Below are positions 1 to 8,573 of a stretch of DNA of 30,815 nucleotides, one piece after another. Below the pieces are notes generated by a model that was given only the letters and a program-made list of their open reading frames with translations, had not been told where the DNA came from and did no database searches. Made by a program: the position numbers and the translations under genes. Origin of the DNA: Bigelowiella natans CCMP2755 (taxonomy: Eukaryota; Cercozoa; Chlorarachniophyceae); assembly GCA_000320545.1 (NCBI GenBank), contig ADNK01001805.1:1-30815 (forward strand). Direction: 5' to 3'. Each line of letters opens with the position of its first letter. Position 1 is the stretch's first letter.

Positions 1-368
1 AGAATAAAGATAAAGACAAATACTGGCTCTACTACCAATATAACCAAGCCGCCATCTTCTAACAAATCTTCCCCATCTCCTACAATAAAGACAAATACTA
101 GCTCTACTACCAATATAACCAAATCGCCATCCTCTAACAAAACAAATCTTCACCATCTCCTACATTAACGACAAATACTAACTCTACTACCAATATAACC
201 AAGCCGCCATCGTCTAACAAGCCTTCTCCATCTCCCAGAATAAAGACAAATACTGGCTCTACTACCGATATAACTAATCCGCCGTCTTAGTAAAGCACCA
301 TCGTCATCTCTCCAGTAAAGACAATAAGTAGTTCCTCCAACGATGGAACCGAGCCACTACCATCTTAG
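1..368 (+). repeat. 75-bp tandem repeat, Thr/Ser/Pro-rich coding-like, decayed
   Basis: Five units start at 10, 85, 165, 240 and 315. The spacing is 75, 80, 75 and 75 bp. In one frame a unit reads as a 25-residue Thr/Ser/Asn/Pro-rich peptide beginning IKTNTGSTTNITKPPSSNK, so this looks like the 3' end of a repeat-protein gene entering from beyond the left edge. The extra 5 bp in the second unit is a duplication of AACAA near 141-150. It shifts the frame, so units 1-2 read in frame 1 until TAA at 166, and units 3-4 read in frame 3 until TAG at 288. The last unit is degenerate. It is either a broken gene end or a noncoding satellite derived from one. Confidence 0.7.
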
Positions 369-981
369 AGCACTGTGCATTACTCCATGATTGTTACGCT
401 AGCAAGCTATGCACTTAGTACAAATTTCAATGCTGATCTCGGCACAATAGTAAGAAACACACACGCGACATGCGCGCACCTAAGAAGGTAGTTTTTGCAA
501 ACCCTAATGCGCAATGACCTTAGTGCAAATGGCATGCCTTGGGACGCTAGCACGACCCAGCTAGCCAGTCGCAATGAGATGTGTGGCTCTAAACTTTTGC
601 GCAGATCCTTGTCTGGGCAATGAGACGTGAGCAGACGTGCGCGCAATGTTGAAACGTTGCCATTTGCGTTTGACATTGACAGTGTGAAGGCTCGAGCGCG
701 CACATGTTTGTCCACACTAGCAGGGACGGCAGCTAACAGGCGCACATTTCCAAAGTTGCATGCATGCTAGCATGTGTGCCACGCCCATGAATGCATGCAC
801 GCTAGCGTTAGCTAGCACGCGACACCAGCTCAAGAGCTCTACTACATCTAGCCATGCTGCATGGAGCTGTGGTACATGGGTAGATCGAGTGCGTAGGCAC
901 ACTGTGGCACACTCTAGCACTACTAGACTAGCTAGCACACTAGCACATTGAAATTCACACTGTGCTAGCATGGACAAAGTG
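369..981. other. intergenic repeat DNA with CTAG scars
   Basis: No gene is recognisable. The stretch is rich in GCTAGC, CATGC and GCGC words. It contains CTAG flanked by exact direct 4-mers at 561 (CCAG), 767 (CATG), 914 (CACT), 923 (ACTA) and 940 (CACA). A composite scar lies at 798-819, where CACG flanks a 14-bp block that starts and ends with CTAG. Open frames on both strands are short and low in complexity. Confidence 0.6.
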
Positions 982-1448
982 CACAGCTGCATCAATCCCG
1001 GTGACGAGTGAGTTTTGAACAAACTGTGCTTTGCGCGTGAGGCCTGGCGCGCTCAATCGTTGCAATTGGACATTGCTAGATTGGAAGCACACTGGAGCCT
1101 GTTTGAGGTTCAAATTTGATTTTTTTTTCGAATTTCAGCTTGAAAACCTCACTTTTCAACGCCTGCCAGCGGGCGAAAATTGAAAAATTCTTGCCACTTT
1201 TGAACACGCTAGCGCATTTGCATTTGTGTAATTGTCCCTCTGCGCCGCGCTTGCGCCCGCAACACGTCGCGCAATGTCGGAACAATCAACGGAAATTGTG
1301 ATGCACAACTGCAATTTGCGTGCCACAAGTTTTGCAAGCTCATGAGGGTGTGTGCACACTGGCTTGATGGACGTGCGAAGTTTCAGCACACGCACGCAAA
1401 AAGCACACACCTCACAAGTCCGTCAAACCCGGCAACGACGGGGTTGTG
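982..1448 (+). mobile_element. MITE-like element, type A, copy 1
   Basis: The interior (about 1040-1345) matches, in inverted orientation, the interior of the element at 6383-6878. Shared segments include the GCGCTCAATCGTTGCAATTGG word, the blocks around AACGCCTGCCA, and TGCCACAAGTTTTGCAA. The left end carries a degenerate copy of the terminal motif (CCCGGTGACGAG at 994-1006). The right end carries the same motif in a near-palindrome shared with the next element. A CTAG scar at 1076 is absent from the other copy. No coding capacity is seen, so it would be non-autonomous. The exact ends and target duplication are not resolved. Confidence 0.5.
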
Positions 1449-1826
1449 AACAGTGCAGCGCTTTGCGACGCGCTTTGAAGCAGCAGGCAGTTGCAGTTGG
1501 TCAAACAAAAGTCATCAGAACTTGTCCGATGGCCAAACCTGAAAAAATGACCGAAATGTTGACCAAAATGTCCATTTTCAAGGCCTCAAAGTGTGAAAAT
1601 TCACACTCGTTGTGCAGCGGATGCACGCTGCGCGTTTGTTCTCTGCCACATTTTGAATGCTTTTGCGTGTGCGTTTGACCAAATGTGACATGCACGAAAA
1701 ATTTCAAAGAAATGCGAGCAAATCCAATGCTAGAATGTCCATTTGCATCACATGACGCGCTTGGTCACGCGCAAAAGCTTCCAAATGCACATTCTGGCGA
1801 TTCGTCACCGGTTTGACGGACTTGTG
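1413..1826 (+). mobile_element. MITE-like element, type B, copy 1
   Basis: It is bounded by inverted terminal motifs, CACAAGTCCGTCAAACCCGG at the left and CCGGTTTGACGGACTTGTG at the right. The whole element is repeated in opposite orientation at 1995-2427 with high similarity, so the two form a fold-back of about 1 kb. Open frames here (for example one ending SLPHFECFCVCV) recur on the minus strand of the second copy, but this comes from DNA similarity and not from protein conservation. A CTAG scar at 1730 is missing in the partner. The transposase superfamily is unknown. Confidence 0.6.
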
Positions 1827-1994
1827 CTGGGCGCGCGTGGACACCCTGGTGTGTGCTCAATGACCCTCAATAGACAATTCATGCCATTCGTTACACGTTT
1901 GACACAGTTGTGTGCATGCAATGTGATGCACATGATGCACACGCTGGCACGTGTGGACATTGTTCACCGACCACGCTAGCAGGTGCAGCGCTAG

Positions 1995-2427
1995 CACAGC
2001 TAGACAGCTCCATTAAACTGCAACGAATCGCCAGAACATTCATTTGGAAGCTTTTGCGCGCGACCAAGCGCGTCATGTGATGCAATGGACATTGGATTTG
2101 CTCGCATTTCTTTGAAAATTTTCGTGCACATCACGATTGCTAGATTGGTCAAACACACACGCGCAAAAGCATTCAAAATGTGGCAAAGAACAAACGCGCA
2201 GTGTGCATGCTCTGCACAACGGGTGTGCGTGAATTTTGACACTTTGCGCGCTCACTGAGCCTTGAAAATGGACATTTTGGTCAACATTTCGGTCATTTTT
2301 TGAGGTTTGGTCATCGCTAGCATCGGACAAGTTCTGATGACTTTTCCGTGACCAACTTCAACTGCCTGCTGCTTCAAAGCGCTGCACTGTTCACAACCCC
2401 GTCGTTACCGGGTTTAGTGGAGCTGTG
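1995..2427 (-). mobile_element. MITE-like element, type B, copy 2 (inverted)
   Basis: This is the reverse-complement partner of 1413-1826. Differences include two scars present only here (2140 flanked by ATTG, 2317 flanked by CATCG) and one scar inside its inner terminal motif (2000, flanked by ACAG). Reverse-complemented, the terminal motif reads CACAGCTCCACTAAACCCGG at the outer end. About 10 extra bases (around GCGCGCTCAC, 2244-2256) also distinguish the copies. It is noncoding and would be mobilised in trans if active. Confidence 0.6.
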
Positions 2428-3255
2428 AGTAGCGTGCCTCCAATGCCAGCTAGCTAGCTAGCTAGAGCAGACCCATCTAGCCATGCAGCTCTGAGCTGCA
2501 AGCTGCGCTACAATCATGACGAAATAACTCTACTAGCTAGCTAGTCTATGCCAGGAGCATTAAATACGTGTTGCGAAATGTTTTAATCGCTTTGATCTGA
2601 ACTGTACATTTTGTGTCGTGTATGTTCGTAGCGTGATAAGTCTCCTCTAAAAATATGCGTCTCTGTGTTCCAAATCGTTGACCCTCTTTGATAAGAGATT
2701 GCATACTCGAAATGCCCTTCTCTACTATGATGCTGAAAACATCTCATCAACTCAAGGGGGGCTCTCTATCCATGAGATCCTGCTACGTTTGAATTTAATT
2801 TATGCACGATCGTGTCTAGCAAGCAGAAACAGGTGCCATTGCTGACAATGTGTGCAAATAAACTCGGAAGATAATGGATCAACAGGTTCAAATGATAATG
2901 GAACTAGTTCCGTGCAGTGGTGGCCCAAAAGGCAAAAAGAGAATTGTACATGCATAACAAGCTAGCAAGTTTCGCCGAGAGATTTTTTTCAAGAATCTTC
3001 AAGAAATTGAAAAAAATAATTCATGTTGAGCCATGTGAATTACTGCGTGGGCGGTTGTTTTCCCAGAAGAGGTATCGATAATGGGTTTTGGAACAAATCT
3101 GTTTGGTCCTTTTTTTATGCATTACTCGCGATGAAGGCACCGTCTTGCGGTGTGTTCATAATCAGGACGATAACGATGTAATTCCTTTCTTATTATCCCT
3201 TTTCCGAATGCACGGTATTCTTTACAGATGAATTTCAAATTTAGTAACTATAAAT

Positions 3256-3296
<41 letters not shown>

Positions 3297-3593
3297 CATA
3301 TATACATCTAATGTAATGTGTATGTGAAAGAGATCCTCAGAAATTTAATGTTGGATAGTATATAAATTATGGAAATTAGTATTCCGTGGTTAAGAAAACA
3401 CTTTTCAGGCTACATATATTCTCTTTCAGCTGGTTCTTCGTAAGAAGATTCAAAAATTTCTCTTGGCTTTGTAACAATAACCCTCTACCAATTTATACAA
3501 CAAACCCGTTCAACGGAACTAACCGCTCAAACCACTAGCCTATTGAGTGTGCTAGCACGAAGGGCCTGGAAATAAAACTGCCCATTTACTCCC
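2428..3593. other. intergenic, AT-rich to the right, no gene seen
   Basis: The first 120 bp carry (CTAG)n runs and scars at 2477 and 2533. The rest is unique-looking, AT-rich DNA with one scar at 2962 and an AT dinucleotide run near 3259-3302. I see no convincing exon on either strand. Confidence 0.5.
3259..3302. repeat. (AT)n microsatellite
   Basis: Alternating AT of about 40 bp with a small interruption before TATACATATA. Confidence 0.9.
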
Positions 3594-4421
3594 TCAATAA
3601 AGCGCAATTCCCGGCTTTCCGATCTCGTCTCCCATCAGCACGTTCAGATCCGAATTCTCAAGGTTAGATTCGTCAAAAAGAAGATCAATATCGTCCTCGG
3701 AAGAAAGAGTCGGTTCCGTGGACAAACTATCATCACGGACTAGGTCAAGCGCAGGGTTGACACCTCTTTCCCCGTCGTTTGATTCATTACTGTTAGTAGC
3801 ACCCGTGGTTAGTGAGCTGTCAAAATTTTCTTCTAAACTTGGGGTGCTAGGGGGGGTCGTTGAACAGTTCATCCAGCTAGTCGTTGTGCTCACCAACATC
3901 GCCTTTGAGCTACCCTCTTTCAGTTCTGATCGCCTAGGCAAGTTGCCATACTTTGGCTTAGCTGGGAGAGATGGACTTAAATTGTGCCCAGAGACAAGCG
4001 TAGAGGATGGTCTAAATGCCGGGGTCATGAGCAGATCGCGCTTATCATTGGAACCGTTTTTAACCTGATGGAGACCCTGTTTGTATTTTTGGATAATAGA
4101 ATCTTGATGCTTAATTGGAAGACTCATGACGATTACACTGCTCTTCCCTTCGTTGCTATTTTGCGAGCATTTTCTCCCCATAATGGTTGTAGTTGATAGT
4201 TCATTTACTGGGATGGGAGTGCGGCGAATTCGCTTCTCCACCTGGACATGGCCCCTATATTGTTGCCCTTCTCTCATTTGATTTCCATCTCGCGTACGTT
4301 TTAATGATCTTAGATCCATTGGCAGAATTGGCGAATTACCAGACTTGGACCGATGGCGGGAGCGGCGAAAGTTTTGCAAACTCTCATAGAGTTGGGGAGA
4401 AAGTATTGCAACGGATTCCAT
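3594..4421 (-). CDS. hypothetical protein, 275 aa, disordered with acidic C-terminus
   Basis: This is an uninterrupted minus-strand frame of 275 codons in otherwise AT-rich, non-repetitive DNA. I do not recognise the family. The N-terminal third is strongly basic (RRSRHRSK near residue 20, KRTRDGNQMR near 40, EKRIRRTPIP near 65). The middle is Ser/Thr/Pro-rich (TTPPSTPSLEE near 190). The C-terminal 60 residues are acidic, with the cluster SSEDDIDLLFDESN near 240-253. A basic segment with an acidic-hydrophobic tail resembles nuclear regulators, but this is inference from composition only. No hydrophobic segment is present. The start is the first ATG of the frame. The opposite strand also carries shorter open frames, which I treat as shadows. 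It could be the terminal exon of a longer gene. Confidence 0.55.
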   Translation of the reverse strand: MESVAILSPQLYESLQNFRRSRHRSKSGNSPILPMDLRSLKRTRDGNQMREGQQYRGHVQVEKRIRRTPIPVNELSTTTIMGRKCSQNSNEGKSSVIVMSLPIKHQDSIIQKYKQGLHQVKNGSNDKRDLLMTPAFRPSSTLVSGHNLSPSLPAKPKYGNLPRRSELKEGSSKAMLVSTTTSWMNCSTTPPSTPSLEENFDSSLTTGATNSNESNDGERGVNPALDLVRDDSLSTEPTLSSEDDIDLLFDESNLENSDLNVLMGDEIGKPGIALY

Positions 4422-4993
4422 ATATTATTCTAACTATTTAAATAATTCGTTTGTCCTTGTTCTGTTATCTAGTCTTCAACCAACGCGAAACGAACCAATT
4501 TCCTAACACCTTAGGGGGGGGTCACTCTCGTAATGTTATGAACAGGTACGCAACTTTGTTCTCCTTTCGACTAGGAATAATAAAGATATAATCAAGTCGC
4601 AGAAGAATAATAGGCTTCCATTTCATGACTCTCCTGACTAATACATACAGCTCACTCTCAATTGGCAGAGTGAAGAAATGATATATTCAGCATAGAAATT
4701 TTAATATATTAATTTACGATGTCTGAGATATCAGGAAACATGTGTAAAGACTCGGAAAAATGGCGATAATTGTGTTAGATTTTGCATCAATTTATGAAAC
4801 TTAATGCATCATCTCACACAATTATATTTGAAAATGTATTCAAAACAAATTCGATGCAACTTCGATAAAAATAAAAGTTAATTGATCCATAGTAAGAAAA
4901 TATGATCACTCATCGTGATCTAAACATGAATATAACATGTTATTTAATTATGAGAAAATATTGTCCTTTACAAAATATGTCTTAAGAGTTTGA
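4422..4993. other. AT-rich intergenic, no feature seen
   Basis: About 570 bp, very AT-rich, with stop codons in all frames and no repeats or structured elements that stand out. It would contain the promoter of the minus-strand 275-codon frame. Confidence 0.5.
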
Positions 4994-5281
4994 TTACTCT
5001 GTCGTACTTCCAATTGCCTTTCGAGCCTCAACTCGTAGTTTTGAGACTTTACATAGAGCAGATTCAATATAAACATCCATGTAAGATTCTATGAATGCTA
5101 TTTGCGACATATCAAACACGATTAAATTGCAATTGCTTCGTACTCCGCCAATTACCAATCCAAATAGTTTACAGGCGCGGAAGGTTTTAAATAAAAAAGG
5201 CGGCTGCAAAAAAGAAAAGAAATATTTCGGCACAAGCATTCTGCAGTTTATGCGTCTCGGTAAATCTCCATAAACTCTCAT
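4994..5281 (-). CDS. tentative small hypothetical protein, 95 aa
   Basis: A minus-strand frame of 95 codons ending SKLRVEARKAIGSTTE. It is not recognised. The C-terminal half is the most protein-like part, with a mildly hydrophobic stretch (KLFGLVIGG) followed by a predicted helical segment around IAFIESYMDVYIESAL. An intron-like 30-bp insert, beginning GTGCCG and ending CTTTTTTGCAG, lies in frame near 5200-5230, so a shorter spliced form is possible. It starts about 100 bp from the divergent gene at 5381, so the two may share a promoter. It could also be 5' untranslated sequence of an unseen gene. Confidence 0.35.
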   Translation of the reverse strand: MRVYGDLPRRINCRMLVPKYFFSFLQPPFLFKTFRACKLFGLVIGGVRSNCNLIVFDMSQIAFIESYMDVYIESALCKVSKLRVEARKAIGSTTE

Positions 5282-5380
5282 CTGTCTCCGAGCCTTCCCT
5301 CGGTGCAGGACGAGTAAACGCCGGCGAAGTTCGGAACGGAATTCTTATCCCACCCCTACTCCTTAGATTGAGCAATAGCA
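5282..5380. promoter_or_regulatory. possible bidirectional promoter between divergent small genes
   Basis: About 100 bp separate the starts of the minus-strand frame and the plus-strand 94-residue gene. It is more GC-rich than the flanks. No TATA box is evident. The call rests only on the head-to-head layout. Confidence 0.25.
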
Positions 5381-5798
5381 ATGCCACGGCTCGAAGTCCG
5401 ACGAAGACGGTGATTAACTATACCTGTAATTCAAATGAATTTTTTTAGAATATTATTTTAAACCATATATGCGTGGTTGAACATCAGACGCGTAGCGGCT
5501 GAAGGCTCTCTGGAAGGAGGTTCCGTGAGAGGGGAAGATGAAAGGCTCGAGCTTTTGAAAAGAGAATATGCTCAGAGACAGCAGCGATTTAGCCAGGCTC
5601 AGTCAAAGGTTACTCGCATTTTTTATCATAAAGTATGAAAATTAATCGCCGAAATTTATTCAGGCTCTCCTACCGATTATCACGATATGGGGTCTTTACG
5701 TCGTATTCTCCCACGGAATTTTCAGTAAAGCAATGATACCTGTCATAATAATGGCTTTCGTGGCTCTAGCTTTTATGTATAAAAACTCATCGAAATAA
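5381..5798 (+). CDS. small two-span membrane protein, 94 aa, three exons
   Basis: Exons are 5381-5409, 5488-5608 and 5664-5798. Donors are CG|GTGATT and AAG|GTTACT; acceptors are CATCAG|A and ATTCAG|GCT. Phases (2, then 0) join in frame and close at TAA, giving 94 residues. The N-terminus is very basic (MPRLEVRRRR). Residues about 27-49 are a charged Gln-rich helix (LELLKREYAQRQQRFSQAQS). The last exon encodes two hydrophobic spans, about 51-70 (ALLPIITIWGLYVVFSHGIF) and 74-90 (AMIPVIIMAFVALAFMY), with a short lysine tail. This looks like a small integral membrane protein with a cytosolic coiled N-terminus. I do not recognise the family. The start is the first ATG that keeps the frame open; upstream exons cannot be excluded. 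Confidence 0.65.
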
Positions 5799-6382
5799 TG
5801 TACACCCAGGCTTGGTGAGTGGTAGATCACAGGTAAACATAATATCTGAAGATTTCTGCCCAATTGCAGCCATTTTTTAAGGAAATATGCGTGTATACGT
5901 TTTCATTCTACATGATATGAAAAATGTACACATCAAATACACGCATATCAGTAAGAAAGTCACTAAAGCTACAGTGAACTAGACAACATTGTCAGCATGC
6001 GAGCACATATCACATAGCTGTTAAACAGTCAGCATGCAGGGAACGCTAGCATGCAGTGGGCTATTCACTGCATGCATATCTATATCTAGTCTAGGCAGGC
6101 TGCATTTGCAGTCCATGGCCGTGCAAAAGAGTCTCTAAGTCCTGCATGTAGACCCATGAAAATTGATACCTCCCTTGCTAGCTTAATTGTGCATCATGGA
6201 AACATGAATGTCATCACTAGATCATGCTTTCATGACAAAATTGGAGAATGAGACAAAGTCCTTGTGCGTACGCGCATGTGCGTGTGTGGGCGCGTGTGCA
6301 TTGTTATGCTCATTTGATCATGGTGTACTTCTTGTAGAGCACAATGACGTGTGGTCTTCTAGTCTTCACAACCACGTTCTCA
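5799..6382. other. intergenic repeat DNA with hairpin and CTAG scars
   Basis: No gene is seen. GTCAGCATGC occurs twice (near 5991 and 6028). A 9-bp inverted repeat CATGCAGTG / CACTGCATG with a 7-base loop lies at 6050-6074. Scars with exact duplicates lie at 6217 (ATCA) and 6359 (TCTT). CTAG words without duplicates also occur. Confidence 0.5.
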
Positions 6383-6793
6383 CACAACTCCCTAGCTCCG
6401 TCAGACCTGCAACGGGTGGCATGACCTCTCAATTGGCCACTCAGCACACACCCGCGTACACGCGTCTACGCACGCGCGGGTGTGTGCATGTGTGTGCTGA
6501 AATTTTGCAATGCGATGTGAAGCTAGGTGGTGCACACTCCAGCACTGTGCACACTGGCACACCCTCATGAGATTGCAAAACTTGTGGCACAGCAAGCTCA
6601 ACTGCGCTGCAGCTGTCATGCTGTTTCAGAAGTGGCAAGCATTTTGCCATTGTTTGCGCCCGCTGGACAATGGCAGGCGTTGAAAAACAAGGTTTTGAAG
6701 CTGAGATTCGAAAAAATTCAAAATTGAACTTCAAACAGGATCCAGTGTGCTTCCAACAGCCAATTGCAACGATTGAGCGCTCCAGCTAGCCAG
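6213..6793. repeat. CTAG mini-insertions with duplications (zone 2)
   Basis: CTAG at 6217 is flanked by ATCA, at 6359 by TCTT, at 6392 by CTCC and at 6786 by CCAG, each duplicate exact and adjacent. The 6392 scar interrupts the terminal motif of the type A element. The motif at the other end of the same element, 6859-6878 reverse-complemented, is uninterrupted. Confidence 0.85.
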
Positions 6794-6878
6794 GCTGCGC
6801 GCGCATGATGGACACAGCAACCATCATGCGCAAAGCATGCTGCAAACTCCAGTCGTCACCGGGTTTGACGGAGTTGTG
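6383..6878 (-). mobile_element. MITE-like element, type A, copy 2 (inverted)
   Basis: The ends are inverted copies of the CACAACTCCGTCAAACCCGG motif. The left one is interrupted by the scar at 6392; the right one reads CCGGGTTTGACGGAGTTGTG at 6859-6878. The interior from about 6560 to 6800 is the reverse complement of 1040-1345. It is noncoding: long open frames here are shadows of GC-rich repeat DNA. The flanks show at most a 2-bp CA repeat, so the target duplication is unresolved. Confidence 0.55.
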
Positions 6879-7622
6879 CAGGAAAACGTGTCCCTGCAGT
6901 CCCTGCTGCTGCCAGCATGGCCTGTGAGAGCACTGGAGCAATCCTCCGTGCTGACATGGCAGCACGTCGTTCTGGCATTGTCGCGCACACTGGCACCAGC
7001 AACGTGAAGCACCACACATCACGTCTCGATTTGCATGATTTGCACTTGCGCACCAGCGGTGGAACTTCATTGAACGATCCAGCGACGTGATTCAACGTTT
7101 GTTTTCATCAACCACCACAGACACACACACAATCGCTCCATGGCAGCGAACAAGCAATTGAGCCGTGAGCTGGATGCAATCATCCCCTTCTTTGCTTGCT
7201 CATCAGCTCACGTTCTTGTCGATGCTCCCATGCTCGCGCAAGTGTGACAAGCGTGCAGTTGACACTCAAGCGAGCATGACTGTGCGCACTGCAGCAGGTG
7301 AAGTGGCACAGGTGCGACAAGCACTGCCATGGCGCTTCAGCCTGCTGCGACAAGGAATGCATGCACACAATCTGCGACAAGACTTTGTCTTGTCGCGACC
7401 TGGAAGTGCAATGCAATTGCGTGTGACTGATGACAAGCTTGACATCCATGAGAGGGCGGTCAAGCACGTGCACGATGACATCACAGTTCAACCTGAACAT
7501 CGCCACTTGCTCGTTTGCCACCTTTGTCTCACCACGCGCACACCGCACCGCACCCAAACTTTCAACAGGTCAAGAGCCACAGAGTGAGAAAAGTTCGCTG
7601 ACGAGTCACATTGCGAAAAACC
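6879..7622. other. unassigned leader region upstream of gag remnant
   Basis: It contains a repeated TGCGACAAG word (several copies, about 7310-7385) and open but low-complexity frames on both strands. It may be the 5' LTR and leader of the Copia-like remnant that follows, but no second LTR is found in the window to prove it. Confidence 0.35.
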
Positions 7623-8573
7623 ATGACCCAGTTGTCTTTCCTGAGCAAAGCCAAAGTTCACCTGAGCAGGTCGGGAAACAACTTCAACCATTGCGCCTTC
7701 ACGATGAAAGCTGTTTTCGCTGCCGAAAACACGATCGATTGTTTCGAAATGGCGAAACCATCGACCATGGTCAACAGGCCAGCGAAACCAATTGACGTCA
7801 TCAAGAATCCGGAGCACTGCAGGGAGGTGGCACGGATCAGCGAGACCGAAGCTGAAGTCTGGCGTGCCAACGTGCCCACCACCAACACGGACGATGAGGC
7901 TGATGTGAGAGCCCACGCCGCGATGTGCCTGACGGTGCACTCCGCTCACCAACACTCACTTGACAACTCCGGAGGTCTTGCAGCTGTCGCCTGGGCCCGT
8001 CTCACGGAAAGGTTCAAGCCCACCGATGACGCACCTGTGCACGAGTTGAGCAGTGGTCTGCAACAAGCCTCCATCGAAAACTTCGATCACGACGCAGAGG
8101 CACATTGCTCCAAACTTGTTGCCATCTGCGGAAGGCTGCACAGCGCGAACCAGGCTGTCAGCGAGCAGGTGCAGATGACCTGTTTTGCACGTTTGCAAAT
8201 GGATCAAAGCCGAAGAGAAAGTGCAAGGCCATCGTGCATGGTCTGGCTGCGGCCAATCACAAACAGCCAAAAACGTGCACGGAGCAGCTGCGAGATCTGC
8301 TCAGTGCAAAAAGGATGGCCACCAATCGAGACGGACAGGAGAAAAACCACGTGCAGGCAGAAGTGAAGAGAACTTGCGTGAAAAAGCGTCCGGCGCAGGA
8401 AACGATGAATTGTCAGGGAAACCAATGTCATCACGGTGATGGTGATGACAATCACCGGCGCGGACGAGGCAGAGGGTCGCGCGGTTCTCGCGGTGGAGGA
8501 GGACGCGGACGCCGAGGACGAGGGCGTGGTGGAAGAAAGCGACACCACAACAACAACAAGAAGGTCACCTTTG
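7623..8573 (+). pseudogene. decayed Copia-type retrotransposon gag
   Basis: From ATG 7623 the frame reads a typical Ty1/Copia-type Gag start (SGNNFNHCAFTMKAVFAAEN) and then the helical body with the conserved W-x2-L-x2-RF-like pattern (AVAWARLTERFKP) near 7985-8017. Around 8190 the Gag-like reading jumps to another frame (KCKAIVHGLAAANHKQPK, then TCTEQLRDLLSAKRMATNR), so there is at least one frameshift. It ends in an Arg/Gly-rich tail (8455-8545) and a His/Asn/Lys run. No zinc knuckle, reverse transcriptase or integrase follows. At 8575 the sequence passes into a minisatellite. The assignment rests on the Gag-fold pattern, not on a database match. This is a broken copy of an element unrelated to the intact one downstream. 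Confidence 0.55.

Larger units (their letters stand above)
557..2969. repeat. cluster of CTAG mini-insertions with 4-5 bp direct duplications (zone 1)
   Basis: CTAG positions with the exact flanking duplicate: 561 CCAG, 767 CATG, 914 CACT, 923 ACTA, 940 CACA, 1076 ATTG, 1730 AATG, 2000 ACAG, 2140 ATTG, 2317 CATCG, 2477 CCAT, 2533 TCTA (three tandem CTAG), 2962 CAAG. A random CTAG would be flanked by an identical 4-mer about once in 256 cases. Several lie inside the MITE-like repeats described here, and related copies lack them. Confidence 0.85.
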
